Assembly: GCA_021848765.1 (NCBI GenBank)
Contig: JAJZTU010000025.1
Coordinates: 1 to 20,289, forward strand
DNA: 20,289 nucleotides
Source of the DNA: Bacillota bacterium
GTDB taxonomy: Bacteria; Bacillota; GCA-003054495; Carboxydocellales; JAJZTU01
Reading direction: 5' to 3'
Part shown: positions 7,296 through 15,836 of the stretch, one piece after another
Position numbering within the stretch: position 1 is the first letter of the stretch
Layout of the letters: the number at the start of each line of letters is the position of its first letter
Notes under the pieces: generated by a model
Databases searched by the model: none
Seen by the model: the letters and a program-made list of their open reading frames with translations, nothing else
Told to the model about the DNA's origin: nothing
Program-made: the position numbers and the translations under genes

Positions 7296-8309
7296 CTACT
7301 TGTTCATGACCTTGTTGACATTCTTAATTAAAATTGAAATTGAACCATCCGGGTTATTGATAAACTCTATAACATCCTTGTCATTATAAAAATGGGAAGG
7401 AAAGTTGATTTCGATGCCAATGTCCGTTTTAAGCTTCTGGGTCCTGAACTTTTTCTTGGCAGTATTCGTTTCGGGGACAACAAAGGCTTCTTCCACCAGC
7501 CCTGCTTTTTTTACCTCTGCCAGGTATTCCTCTTTGAAAGCAGTGTTATGTCCGAACACCGCCTCCGCTATTTCTCGTACCTTGACTTCACTGGACTCTT
7601 CCAGGCTTTCAGCCAAGTTGCTCCGCAGTTTCGTGACTTTATCAAAGTCCTCACTAAGGTGGGTCTTAGTAATCTTGCCCACAGCTTTATCCAGGATTTT
7701 GATTTTCTGCAAGCAGGACAATTCACTGCGGCATTTTAGAAAAGACTTGGACAGGTAGTATTCCTTCTTCCCATCGATGGTGTACTGCTTCTCCAGCAGC
7801 TTAAGGTTTAAATTGCCTAGGTTAGCGATTACACATTCATCGACTCTTTGGCTCTCACCCGGTAAAGCGGTCTTTTGTTTAACCAGGTTATTGACATTGC
7901 CGTCGGCGGTATTGGAGACATAGTGGATATAACTGTTCCTGTAGTTTAGCTTAAGCACAGCGAAGTACGGGGCTTCCTCAAGGTCAAAGGTACAGCAGAT
8001 AACATCTCCGGAAGGTATCTCCGGGTTCTGGTACATGATAGAAAAGAGCCGATTGGCCAACTCCCTGCTTGCATCTACAAAATTGGGCCCATCCTGACCA
8101 ATTCCTTTAAGCAGTTGGAGCACCGGATTATCATTAGTGTCAAAATAGGCATCCTTTAGTTCCCCATCATTTAACACCCTGGATAGGTGTTTTTCCAGGA
8201 ATTCCTCCACATCCCTTTCCAGGAAAAGTTCCCCGGCCGAAAGAATAGGTTCTGCATGATTGTTGTCTAATATGTGCAGTATGACCTGCTTGAGCTTAAT
8301 ACTATACAA
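7296..8309 (-). CDS. NdpA/YejK-like nucleoid-associated protein
   Basis: This 337-residue protein resembles the nucleoid-associated protein family PF04245 (NdpA, YejK of E. coli). Supporting stretches are QVILHILDNNHAEPILSAGEL at the start, ASRELANRLFSIMYQNPEIPSGDV, YFAVLKLNYRNSYIHYV, and the C-terminal FNDKDVIEFI-like segment ending INNPDGSISILIKNV. Members bind nucleoids or DNA, but their biochemical role is poorly defined. The start shown is a TTG with only a modest AAGGG upstream, so the start is uncertain. It is the last gene of the minus-strand run that begins with the Wadjet operon and lies 26 bp after the decayed SWIM-protein gene. It may be an accessory of the defence cluster or an independent mobile-element gene. 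Confidence 0.75.
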   Translation of the reverse strand: MYSIKLKQVILHILDNNHAEPILSAGELFLERDVEEFLEKHLSRVLNDGELKDAYFDTNDNPVLQLLKGIGQDGPNFVDASRELANRLFSIMYQNPEIPSGDVICCTFDLEEAPYFAVLKLNYRNSYIHYVSNTADGNVNNLVKQKTALPGESQRVDECVIANLGNLNLKLLEKQYTIDGKKEYYLSKSFLKCRSELSCLQKIKILDKAVGKITKTHLSEDFDKVTKLRSNLAESLEESSEVKVREIAEAVFGHNTAFKEEYLAEVKKAGLVEEAFVVPETNTAKKKFRTQKLKTDIGIEINFPSHFYNDKDVIEFINNPDGSISILIKNVNKVMNK

Positions 8310-8335
8310 TTAGGCCAATCCCTTCTGTTCATTTT

Positions 8336-8989
8336 TTAGTGTGGCCAACCTGGGTTGGCCTCCTGGACAAACTTCAGCACTTCGTCATAGCGCTTTTCAG
8401 CTAAGTGGATTTTGGCCAGTTCCTGCTTCCGGCTCTTTACCGACAGGATTTCCAGGCATTCCTTTTCCAGGGTCGGCCAATCCGCCGCATGGGCAAATGT
8501 TTTTAAATCCTGGTAGGCGGCCAGGCCGGGTTTATCCAAAAATGCCCGCCTGTACAGTCGCAGCGAGTTGACATAATCATTCAGCGACTGGAAATGATTT
8601 AAGAGAAAATCAATCAAGTCGGCTACCCGGCCCTCGCCCTTGGCCAGACCCTCTTCGGCCAGTTCCACCGCGCGGGAGGTTTCCCCCTTTTGTTGGTAAA
8701 ACACTACCAGTTCATAATAATCCGTACCGTATTTGAGCCAGGCCAGGCGCTCCTTGAGAAATGCTGCATCGTCCCGCAAATGGTCCCGGTATATTTCCAT
8801 TACCAGGCGCTTCCGGTAATCCCCCGGTTCTTTGGAACCGGCATTCAGTTTGGTGATTAGGTAATGCCAGTCTTCGTCCGTTTCCGCCACCCCAAAGCTA
8901 TTGTCAATTAATTCACCGGTTACACCGGAATTTTCCCAGTCATAGTAGTGGAAAAAAATGTTGTTGATAAGATAAAATTCTTCAATATA
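8336..8989 (-). pseudogene. C-terminal remnant of a SWIM zinc-finger / helical-repeat protein
   Basis: The open frame from GTG at 8890 encodes 184 residues that resemble the C-terminal helical-repeat part of long SWIM zinc-finger proteins. The characteristic stretch is DYRKRLVMEIYRDHLRDDAA followed by FLKERLAWLKYGTDYYELV. The SWIM CxCx(n)CxH motif itself is absent because the N-terminal half is missing. The frame continues upstream of the GTG with family-like text (EEFYLINNIFFHYYDWENSG, then VTGELIDNSFG) until an in-frame TAA at 8990-8992, so the GTG is probably not the original start. The block lies between the ARPP-1 gene and the NdpA-like gene in the same orientation. I infer a 5'-deleted pseudogene. 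A short translated fragment with TPR-like repeats is the alternative. Confidence 0.6.
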
Positions 8990-9023
8990 TTAAATTTCTT
9001 CAAAATCTATCAATTTCCTGCAT

Positions 9024-10562
9024 TTATCGGAAAGTGGTATTTAATCCCAATACATCCTTATCCCTACCCGACGACTTTTCTACAAATGCCGACAGGTAGA
9101 TTAGCCGGCCACCGTCTAGGCAGGCTGCACCCGCGAGGTCCTTCCCATCGATACCCACATCAAAGCCTACGCCAGGAGCCTTGACCGGTGGCACAAGGCT
9201 TTTGGCTATTTTCTTCAGGAATTCCTCCTACTGTTTGTCCAGGGGTTTAGGAATTTTGCCTACGGAAGCTTTCTTCTCCCCGGCCATGATAGCATCTACC
9301 CCAAAGCTTTCCACTTTGGAAGACCAAAGTTTCTCTAAGATTGCCGGGCTAGAAAAGGTTTCTACTGCGGTAAGTTTGCCGTTAATAAATACTGCCATGC
9401 CTGAAGCCCCAGGAGGAAATTTGATATTTTCTATAAAGCCACCCAGTTTCTCATCCACCCCTGCATAAGCATCATTCATAGCGCCAGTATCACTGGAAGT
9501 ACCCAGGCAGCAGTGCATTCTGGCCACTTCCGCCCAAACCATGCCCTGATCACTGTCATACTCTCCCGTTTCCCGAACTGATCGCCTGACTGTCCTGAAC
9601 AGCTTGCCCCTGAGGGTAGCATTGGCCTGGCGACCAGCAGCAAATTTGTCAGACCGATAGGCCCAGCGGCTTTGCTCCACACAGCTTACCGGTATAATTA
9701 CCTCCGCCAGCGGTGGAATGATGATGGTAATATTCACGATCCGGTTTTGCTTGGCTCCCACCAGTTCCTCCCCAGCAAGCACCAGCACAGGCTTGGTGTC
9801 ACGGTTGTTTACTTTCAGGCGTGGAACAGTGCCTGTTTCACTGACCTCGGTCACCACCAGGGTACCCCCAGCCAGGGCATCTTTTAACAGGATATACTCC
9901 CCATTGTTCAGGTTGTCGGAAAACAAGGGCATGATCTCCAGATTAGAGTATGCCAGGCAGGTTGCTGTCCGTAGGCTTTTTAGGTATTCCACAATTTGCT
10001 GATGGAACTGCCTGGTTTCAGAGCCCATGAGTTCATGCGCCTTCCAGTGCAACAACCGGGACAGTAGGATTGATTGGGGCAAAACATTATCCCTGGTTAA
10101 GGTTTTGAAACGGTCCGCCATTTTCAGCACGGTAGCCGAAGAAAACTGATTACAATCTCTAAAAAATTTGGTCACAATGGCATGAACAATTTGCCGGTCA
10201 TTGTCCCGCAGGACAGGATCAAGTATGGCTTGTCCTTTGTGTGTCAGGTAGACCTCAAGTTCTAGCTCAATTGTATTGTGCGTGGTTTCCCTACCGGCAG
10301 TCCCTTTCAGAAAAACGCTGCCTTCGTCGATCAGCGGAGCCAGAAAAACCGAATGGTGCCTGGGCAGATGTCCCAGCACCTCACCCTGGGAATTCCGGGC
10401 TTCAATGGCGTTACCATCAAATTCATTCCCTGGGTCGCGGTCAAAGTTTAGTATTTCGCCCGGTTTGGCATGGGAAGTATAGTATTGGCAGCCAACTACC
10501 CGGGAGTTAAGCTTCCCGATGAACTGTAGATTAATAGTAGTTTTTTTCTGAGTTGTTTTCAT
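9024..10562 (-). pseudogene. HIRAN domain + ARPP-1 domain protein interrupted by an in-frame amber codon
   Basis: The frame opens at ATG 10562, with GGGAGG nine bases before it; an earlier ATG at 10619 lacks such a site. It runs 444 codons to TAG at 9228-9230. Residues about 20-105 form a HIRAN domain (GCQYYTSHAKPGEILNFDRD, then NEFDGNAIEARN and LGHLP), a DNA-end or stalled-fork binding module in eukaryotic HLTF. Residues about 205-444 match the ARPP-1 domain: ALAGGTLVVTEVSETGTVP, LAGEELVGAKQNRIVN (263-278) and IPVSCVEQSRW (290-300). After the TAG the same frame stays open for 67 codons to TAA at 9024-9026, and its text (GVGFDVGIDGKDLAGA, then LDGGRLIYLSAF) looks like the expected end of the ARPP-1 domain. 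The intact protein would be about 512 residues. It begins 96 bp after jetC in the same orientation. If the TAG is a real stop, the product lacks the end of its domain. Confidence 0.75.
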
Positions 10563-10613
10563 AAAAGAAAACCTCCCTGATTGTGTTCTCAGAGAGATTA
10601 TTGCATGGTAAAG

Positions 10614-10629
10614 TGACAATAATATGTCA
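10614..10629. repeat. Small dyad between jetC and the HIRAN/ARPP-1 gene
   Basis: TGACA-ATAATA-TGTCA is a 5-bp inverted repeat with an AT-rich centre in the 96-bp gap between jetC and the HIRAN/ARPP-1 gene. No convincing promoter accompanies it. It could be a protein-binding site or chance. Confidence 0.3.
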
Positions 10630-10658
10630 GTAAGTAAACAAATTTTTCGGGAAACATG

Positions 10659-13600
10659 TTATAGCGGAAGCATAATTTGAGCCCCATTACCAGATGCAGT
10701 GTCAAGCCTGTAGAAACCGCTTTCCATCAGCTCAGCCCGCAAAACTTCTTTGCCGTAAGCGCTGCGTAGCTGAAGGCTGTACACTACCGGAAATCTTTTT
10801 AAAATATCCTCCTGCTTATGGGCTGTGAGGCAAAAAAGCTGAATCTTATTTGCTTTGGCAATCTGAAAAACCGTTTCTAAAATATGCGGTGAAGATGCTT
10901 TTCCGAAGGGGTTGTCCGCCACCAGCACCTTCCAGACGTTCCGTCGGCCTTCAGACTGCTGGCGAATATGGGTCAGCATAATCATAAACATGGTGATGTA
11001 GATACTGTATTCCTCTCCCCCGGACCACCGGGAAACTTCATCCCAGGGCGCATAATCAAGTTTCCCGTAACGGAGCATTGATTCCTGGCGCGGTTTGAAA
11101 ACCGTTACCCGGCAGTTCTCCAGTGGAGCGATGACCTGGATTAGATGCCGGGTTTTTAGTTTTTCCTCCATCCGACGGTTGATTTCGTCATCGTCTTTCC
11201 CCTCTTGCTTCCATAACTGCATGTCTTCCAGCGCCTGATCAAAATAATAGTTCATTTTCTGGCTGCATTGGTCTTCCTCTAATATCGTCCAGTCAATGCG
11301 AATCACCTGGATATCCCGCCCATAAATGTTAATCCGGGAGTTTTGGGGGATTTCGGTGATGCTATCATAAACCGCCCCGGCCCTGCGCAGGCATAAACTA
11401 ATCAGATGATTTTTGTTTTTCTCGCACTCGGCGAGGGTATTTTCATACTGGGCCGCATACTGGTCAAGGCCTTCGAAGATGCGCAAAAACTGGTTTTGCA
11501 CAAAATCATAATCATACAGGCGATTATCCTCCATGATTGCCTTAACATCACGGATAAACTGCCGGACTTTTACATTGTTGGTAACTTGGAGTTTCTCCAA
11601 ATACCGGCCAAACTGCTGAGCCACAGTCGCCTTCTGTTTTTCAATATCCCGTTCAGCCTGGTCCTGGTCCTTTTCACGTTGGGCGAGAATTTTGCGGGGT
11701 TTGGCTTTAAAATCCTCCCATTCGCTGTGAGTATAGGGGACAACCTCTTCCCACAGCCGCCGCATTTCCCCAGGCATTTTTTCTTCTATTGTCTCATACG
11801 CATCAGCTGTTTCCGTTTGCCAAGCAGCGGTGGCAAGCAGTTCTGCCTCCAGTTGCCGCAGCAATTCCCAAACCTCGCCGGTGTTTTTTCTGATGCTTTC
11901 CATTGCCAATAAGTGATCAGCTTCAGAAAAACCGTCATAAGGCTCCTGGCCCGCAAAATCCTGCGCAATTTTGGACACTATGCTTTCCAGCACCGCTTTA
12001 ATTGCTGCAGTTTTGACTTTTGCATTGTCTAACATTTTTTTCTTTTGGTCGTAAATGGTCTGGCGTTCTCTGATAACCCCGCCGGCAGCCAGTATCTCTT
12101 CTCTTGTAACCACACGGCGGTTTTGGCTCACCCAGTCAACATCGATTCCCGTGCTTTCTACCTGGAACCTGCATTCTTGCTTTTGTTTCTCAGCCTTTTC
12201 CAGCAGAGTTTGGATGTTTTTCCGTTCCCCCTGCTTTTCTGACAGCTGCTGTAATATGCCTTTTACCTCGATTTCCACTGCATCATAAGAAACCATTATC
12301 CCTTGGGCAGGTTCGACCTCTGCCAACCGGTAGCCGGTAAAACTGTTTTCGTGTTCGGTGATGAGACCTTGGGCCGCTTGAATTCTATTTTTCTGCTCAA
12401 CCTCTTCCCCGGCTATCTTAACCAGCCTTTCCTGAATTTCCGAGATTTTGGCGCTAAGCTGTTCCAGTTTCCCGGCCAGCCCTGTTTGTTCCGCCACTTT
12501 ACCCGGATGCTGCTGGTGAATTTCACAGTACGACTTAAGTTTATCTATAATTGAGCTTAAGGTTTTTTTCTCTTGCGCAATGTCCTCATCAATTTGCTCC
12601 TGACCGCTAATGTCAGTCTTTAGCCGTTCTTTTTCCTGTTCACCTGATTGAAGCTTTGCCTCCAGTGCTTTCACATCTGCCAGCAGCTCCTGCTCAGCTT
12701 TTTCCCATGCCCTGACCTCATCCGCGTGGTACTTTTGGTAAAAGCTTCTGACCCGCTCCTGGAGTCTGATAATGATATTTTCCTGTTCCACCGCTTCTTT
12801 AAGCATATTATTACTTGTTGAAATTCTTTCTGCCAGCCGGTTTTTTAAGCCATTAAACACTTCAGCGGAGGTATAAACCCCACAGGACTCCGGTTGGTAA
12901 ATAAACAATTCATCCTGCCATAAGGGCATAAAAACATCTGTTGCCTCAACCGGATGTAAAACATCAGCGCTTTTCACCAAAAACAGCAGCGGGATGTCGC
13001 AAGTCCACTCCTGGCCTTGTTTCATTACATTTCTTACAGCATGCACCTGATTTGCTTCAATCAAGATAGCAAAAGGCAGGCATGGCTGGGTACGCATTAT
13101 AACCTCTTTTTCGTCTTCGGACAACGGCTGTCCGGCCAGCCATTCACTGCCCAAAACCGTGAAAACCCCGGCTTTTTCCAGCTTACTTTTAATATTGAGC
13201 AAGTCATGATGGGGCACGTAATAGTCGCGTCCTTCCACCAAAGCCCATTTTTCCCGGAGATTTGCCAGTTCAGCCTGCATACCAAGCCGCGTTTGCTGAA
13301 CGCTGCCAAACTTGTCTTTTAGCCGGAGCAGGACCGCTTCTTTCTGCTCAAACATTGACTTGACGTATAATTGCTGTTCACTGAGCAGCCCCCGGACACT
13401 GTCTTCCTCTGTTGCAAAGGCATTGAGCTTTTCCCGGTATTGTTCCGCCTCATGCTCAACCCGGTTTTTTTTACTACGCCAGGCCAGGATTTCTTCCCCT
13501 AAGCCCGCCTGCCGGGCGTTCAATGCCAGCTTGCGACTTTTGGCCTCCACTTCCCGCTGTTCGCAGTAGCGCAGGGCATGCTCCCGGTTATCAAGCCCTA

Positions 13601-15077
13601 TAGTAGGATTTAGCACCTCATCAATTTCCACCAGTTCCAGCAAATCCTGCCTGGCTTTGGCATACTGGTTTAACCAGGCTTTGACCTCAGCCAACTGACC
13701 GGTCAATTCACTTTGTCGGGACCCGGCTGCCCTCTGTTCCCCGGTTAATGCTGCTTTCTCCTGCTCAAGCTCCGCAAGTTCCCGCTGCCTGGATTCCATT
13801 TGGCTGGCTAACAACTGCTGCTTTTCTTCCCAGGCGGCCCGCAATACCCGCTTCTTTTCCGTGAGCAGAGTCAACAGTTCCGGCTGTTCCCGGTCCATCA
13901 GTTCAAGGCTCGTGCGGTATTCTGCTTCTTCCGCTGCAGTTGCCTCCGCCTCATTGTAATAGTAGACCGCCTTTATTTGATTTTCCTTAGTCCGGGCATC
14001 TTCTAGCAGGTTGTTTTCCCTGGTGAAATCCTCTTCCGCCCGTTTTTCCTCGACCTGGGCCGCCCGGAGCGCCAATTGTTGCAAAAAGGCTTCATGACTT
14101 CCGGTCTTCCAGGCCAGTTCAGCCTTCCTTGCCAGGGTCTGTATTTTTTGCTGGTCCAGGCTTACCACCCGACTTTTTGCCTCTTCGCTGAAAGCAAAAA
14201 AAGTTCTGGCCAGCCTGACCAGTTCCCTGGTCTTTTCGGCGTAATCTTTCTCCAGCCGGTCAAGCTGTGCCACATCATCCACCACACCCTGGGCATAATC
14301 GCGGATGACCGCAAAATCCTGGAGATTTTGCCTAATCACCGGGATTTCCATCAGCATCTCACGATGCTCGGCAAAAGCGTGGAAAAGCTCCTTTTTACGC
14401 GCCTCATGCTGAAAAATAATTTGTTCCACAGTGGGGATTAGCAGGTTGTCCAGCAACTGCATGGTAGTCCTGCTTTTTTCAAAAAACTTGTCCACTCCGC
14501 CCTCTGAACCATTGGTATCCCTAATGTTTTTCCATTCCTCAGGCAGAATCTGATATATTTTAAGCCTTTCCTGATAAATACCAGGCGCTTCAATGGGCTG
14601 TATCCCGTTTTCCCGCAGCCAGTCCTTTAGCTTCTGATATTGGATCGGGCGTTTGGTCCCATCCTTTTCATCAACCTGGGCCAACGGCAAGGTTTCGATA
14701 TTAATGCCTGACCGGTTTTCATAGTCAAACAGGTAATTAAAATAACGTACCGGCGTTTCATTGTTCTGCCCGCTGCTAAAACAAAAACCGGTACACAAAA
14801 AATGCCGGCGTTCACCAAGGTTATCCAGCAGCCATTCCACCGCCACATGACCGGTATAATGAGTAGGCTGAAGTAAATCGGCAATCCTGCGCTCACCCAT
14901 TTTGGTGTTAGGCAGCACGGTTTGCAAAATCAGCTGAATAAGCAGGGATTTCCCACCGCCGTTGGCCAAAAGCAGCAAAGTATCCAGGCCCTTAGCCTCA
15001 AAAACAACATCGGGCAGGTGTTTTTTTCCGTGATCAAATTGGATATTGGTCACCCTTATCCGGCTTATGCGCGGCAT
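10659..15077 (-). CDS. jetC: Wadjet SMC-like ATPase JetC
   Basis: This 1472-residue SMC/MukB-like ATPase is the motor of the Wadjet complex, which extrudes and cleaves small closed-circular DNA. The N-terminal Walker A is ANGGGKSLL (K43, S44). The C-terminal ABC signature is SGGEE (1352-1356). The Walker B region is KVLVADNPFGKASS with D1388, where Asn follows the Asp instead of the usual catalytic Glu. Two long charged coiled-coil arms (about 270-590 and 790-1230) flank a globular hinge-like section (about 620-740). The start has AGAGGAG at good spacing, 15 bp after jetB. The NPFG-containing ATPase head fits MukB/JetC-type proteins rather than housekeeping Smc or SbcC. It is the last jet gene. 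The assignment is very likely given the three partners upstream. Confidence 0.93.
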   Translation of the reverse strand: MPRISRIRVTNIQFDHGKKHLPDVVFEAKGLDTLLLLANGGGKSLLIQLILQTVLPNTKMGERRIADLLQPTHYTGHVAVEWLLDNLGERRHFLCTGFCFSSGQNNETPVRYFNYLFDYENRSGINIETLPLAQVDEKDGTKRPIQYQKLKDWLRENGIQPIEAPGIYQERLKIYQILPEEWKNIRDTNGSEGGVDKFFEKSRTTMQLLDNLLIPTVEQIIFQHEARKKELFHAFAEHREMLMEIPVIRQNLQDFAVIRDYAQGVVDDVAQLDRLEKDYAEKTRELVRLARTFFAFSEEAKSRVVSLDQQKIQTLARKAELAWKTGSHEAFLQQLALRAAQVEEKRAEEDFTRENNLLEDARTKENQIKAVYYYNEAEATAAEEAEYRTSLELMDREQPELLTLLTEKKRVLRAAWEEKQQLLASQMESRQRELAELEQEKAALTGEQRAAGSRQSELTGQLAEVKAWLNQYAKARQDLLELVEIDEVLNPTIGLDNREHALRYCEQREVEAKSRKLALNARQAGLGEEILAWRSKKNRVEHEAEQYREKLNAFATEEDSVRGLLSEQQLYVKSMFEQKEAVLLRLKDKFGSVQQTRLGMQAELANLREKWALVEGRDYYVPHHDLLNIKSKLEKAGVFTVLGSEWLAGQPLSEDEKEVIMRTQPCLPFAILIEANQVHAVRNVMKQGQEWTCDIPLLFLVKSADVLHPVEATDVFMPLWQDELFIYQPESCGVYTSAEVFNGLKNRLAERISTSNNMLKEAVEQENIIIRLQERVRSFYQKYHADEVRAWEKAEQELLADVKALEAKLQSGEQEKERLKTDISGQEQIDEDIAQEKKTLSSIIDKLKSYCEIHQQHPGKVAEQTGLAGKLEQLSAKISEIQERLVKIAGEEVEQKNRIQAAQGLITEHENSFTGYRLAEVEPAQGIMVSYDAVEIEVKGILQQLSEKQGERKNIQTLLEKAEKQKQECRFQVESTGIDVDWVSQNRRVVTREEILAAGGVIRERQTIYDQKKKMLDNAKVKTAAIKAVLESIVSKIAQDFAGQEPYDGFSEADHLLAMESIRKNTGEVWELLRQLEAELLATAAWQTETADAYETIEEKMPGEMRRLWEEVVPYTHSEWEDFKAKPRKILAQREKDQDQAERDIEKQKATVAQQFGRYLEKLQVTNNVKVRQFIRDVKAIMEDNRLYDYDFVQNQFLRIFEGLDQYAAQYENTLAECEKNKNHLISLCLRRAGAVYDSITEIPQNSRINIYGRDIQVIRIDWTILEEDQCSQKMNYYFDQALEDMQLWKQEGKDDDEINRRMEEKLKTRHLIQVIAPLENCRVTVFKPRQESMLRYGKLDYAPWDEVSRWSGGEEYSIYITMFMIMLTHIRQQSEGRRNVWKVLVADNPFGKASSPHILETVFQIAKANKIQLFCLTAHKQEDILKRFPVVYSLQLRSAYGKEVLRAELMESGFYRLDTASGNGAQIMLPL

Positions 15078-15092
15078 ATAATATCGCTCCTC

Positions 15093-15836
15093 TTATGACA
15101 GTTCTTTGGCCAGCAAGGGCAGCGGCCCTGACAACAGCTGCAGCAGATAATCCTTCCGGTGGCTGTTAAAGTAGTATTTAAGCACCAGATGCTCCATTTT
15201 GGGCAGCAGCCTGACTTCCCGGTCTTCCAGCACCTGGGCCAGTCCTTCTTCCTCCAGAAATTTCATTACTCTAAGCATAAAGCTGATCCGGTTATTTAAG
15301 GCCCTTTTCAAATTAGTAATTTTATCGTCAAAAGCCGGTATATCCAGCCATACTTCAGCCACACTGCGCAGGTTGATCCGGAAATTATCCTCCTGCATAT
15401 CCACTTCTTCAGGATCAGCTTCCATGATGGTATTGATATGCCGGGAAACAGTTTCCTCCATTTCCTCCAGGGGGACAAACTGACGGGAGGCCAGGGACTG
15501 GTCATCACTGTTATAGAATTTCGCCAGCAGATTCAGGATAACAAAATACGCCAAATACAGCTCACTGTTATTCCTAAGACTCATTTTTTCTCTTAATTCG
15601 GCATTTTTATAACCAAAAATCCGATTTGCTACGCCAGGTGAAAGATAAAGCTTGCCAGCGGTAGAAAAAGTTTTAACATCCGCTTCCTTTTCAATTATTT
15701 CCTCCAGGATATTCCGAACTTCGGCGCGGGAGTAATTATAATGGTATTCCCGCTGGCTTTCATCAATAACGCCCTTTTCCAGCAGTTTCATAAAAATCCG
15801 GAATGCCCAGCGCACATCATCTTCATGCCACTCCAT
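15093..15836 (-). CDS. jetB: Wadjet MukE-like subunit JetB
   Basis: This 247-residue protein takes the position and size of the MukE/KITE-like subunit that binds the kleisin in the Wadjet SMC complex. It is mainly alpha-helical with winged-helix-like parts: an N-terminal FRIFMKLLEKGVIDESQ region and a C-terminal RISFMLRVMKFLEEEGLAQ region with VRLLPKMEHLVL as a wing. It looks like the DUF6063 group, which I associate with type II Wadjet. That subtype call is recollection rather than a computed match. Its ATG lies inside the end of jetA (14-bp overlap), with GAGGGG before it, which indicates translational coupling and fixed stoichiometry. Confidence 0.85.
   Translation of the reverse strand: MEWHEDDVRWAFRIFMKLLEKGVIDESQREYHYNYSRAEVRNILEEIIEKEADVKTFSTAGKLYLSPGVANRIFGYKNAELREKMSLRNNSELYLAYFVILNLLAKFYNSDDQSLASRQFVPLEEMEETVSRHINTIMEADPEEVDMQEDNFRINLRSVAEVWLDIPAFDDKITNLKRALNNRISFMLRVMKFLEEEGLAQVLEDREVRLLPKMEHLVLKYYFNSHRKDYLLQLLSGPLPLLAKELS

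Noticed and set aside
8948..9184. Plus-strand frame in the gap between the SWIM remnant and the ARPP-1 gene
   Set aside because: The minus strand of this stretch holds the ARPP-1 continuation and the SWIM remnant with recognisable family text. The plus frame has no ribosome site or familiar motif.
9228..9230. TAG read as pyrrolysine
   Set aside because: Some Clostridia use pyrrolysine, but no pyl genes are visible, ARPP-1 is not a known pyrrolysine protein, and the nearby gerA-type gene has a TAA nonsense change. Mutation or base error is simpler.
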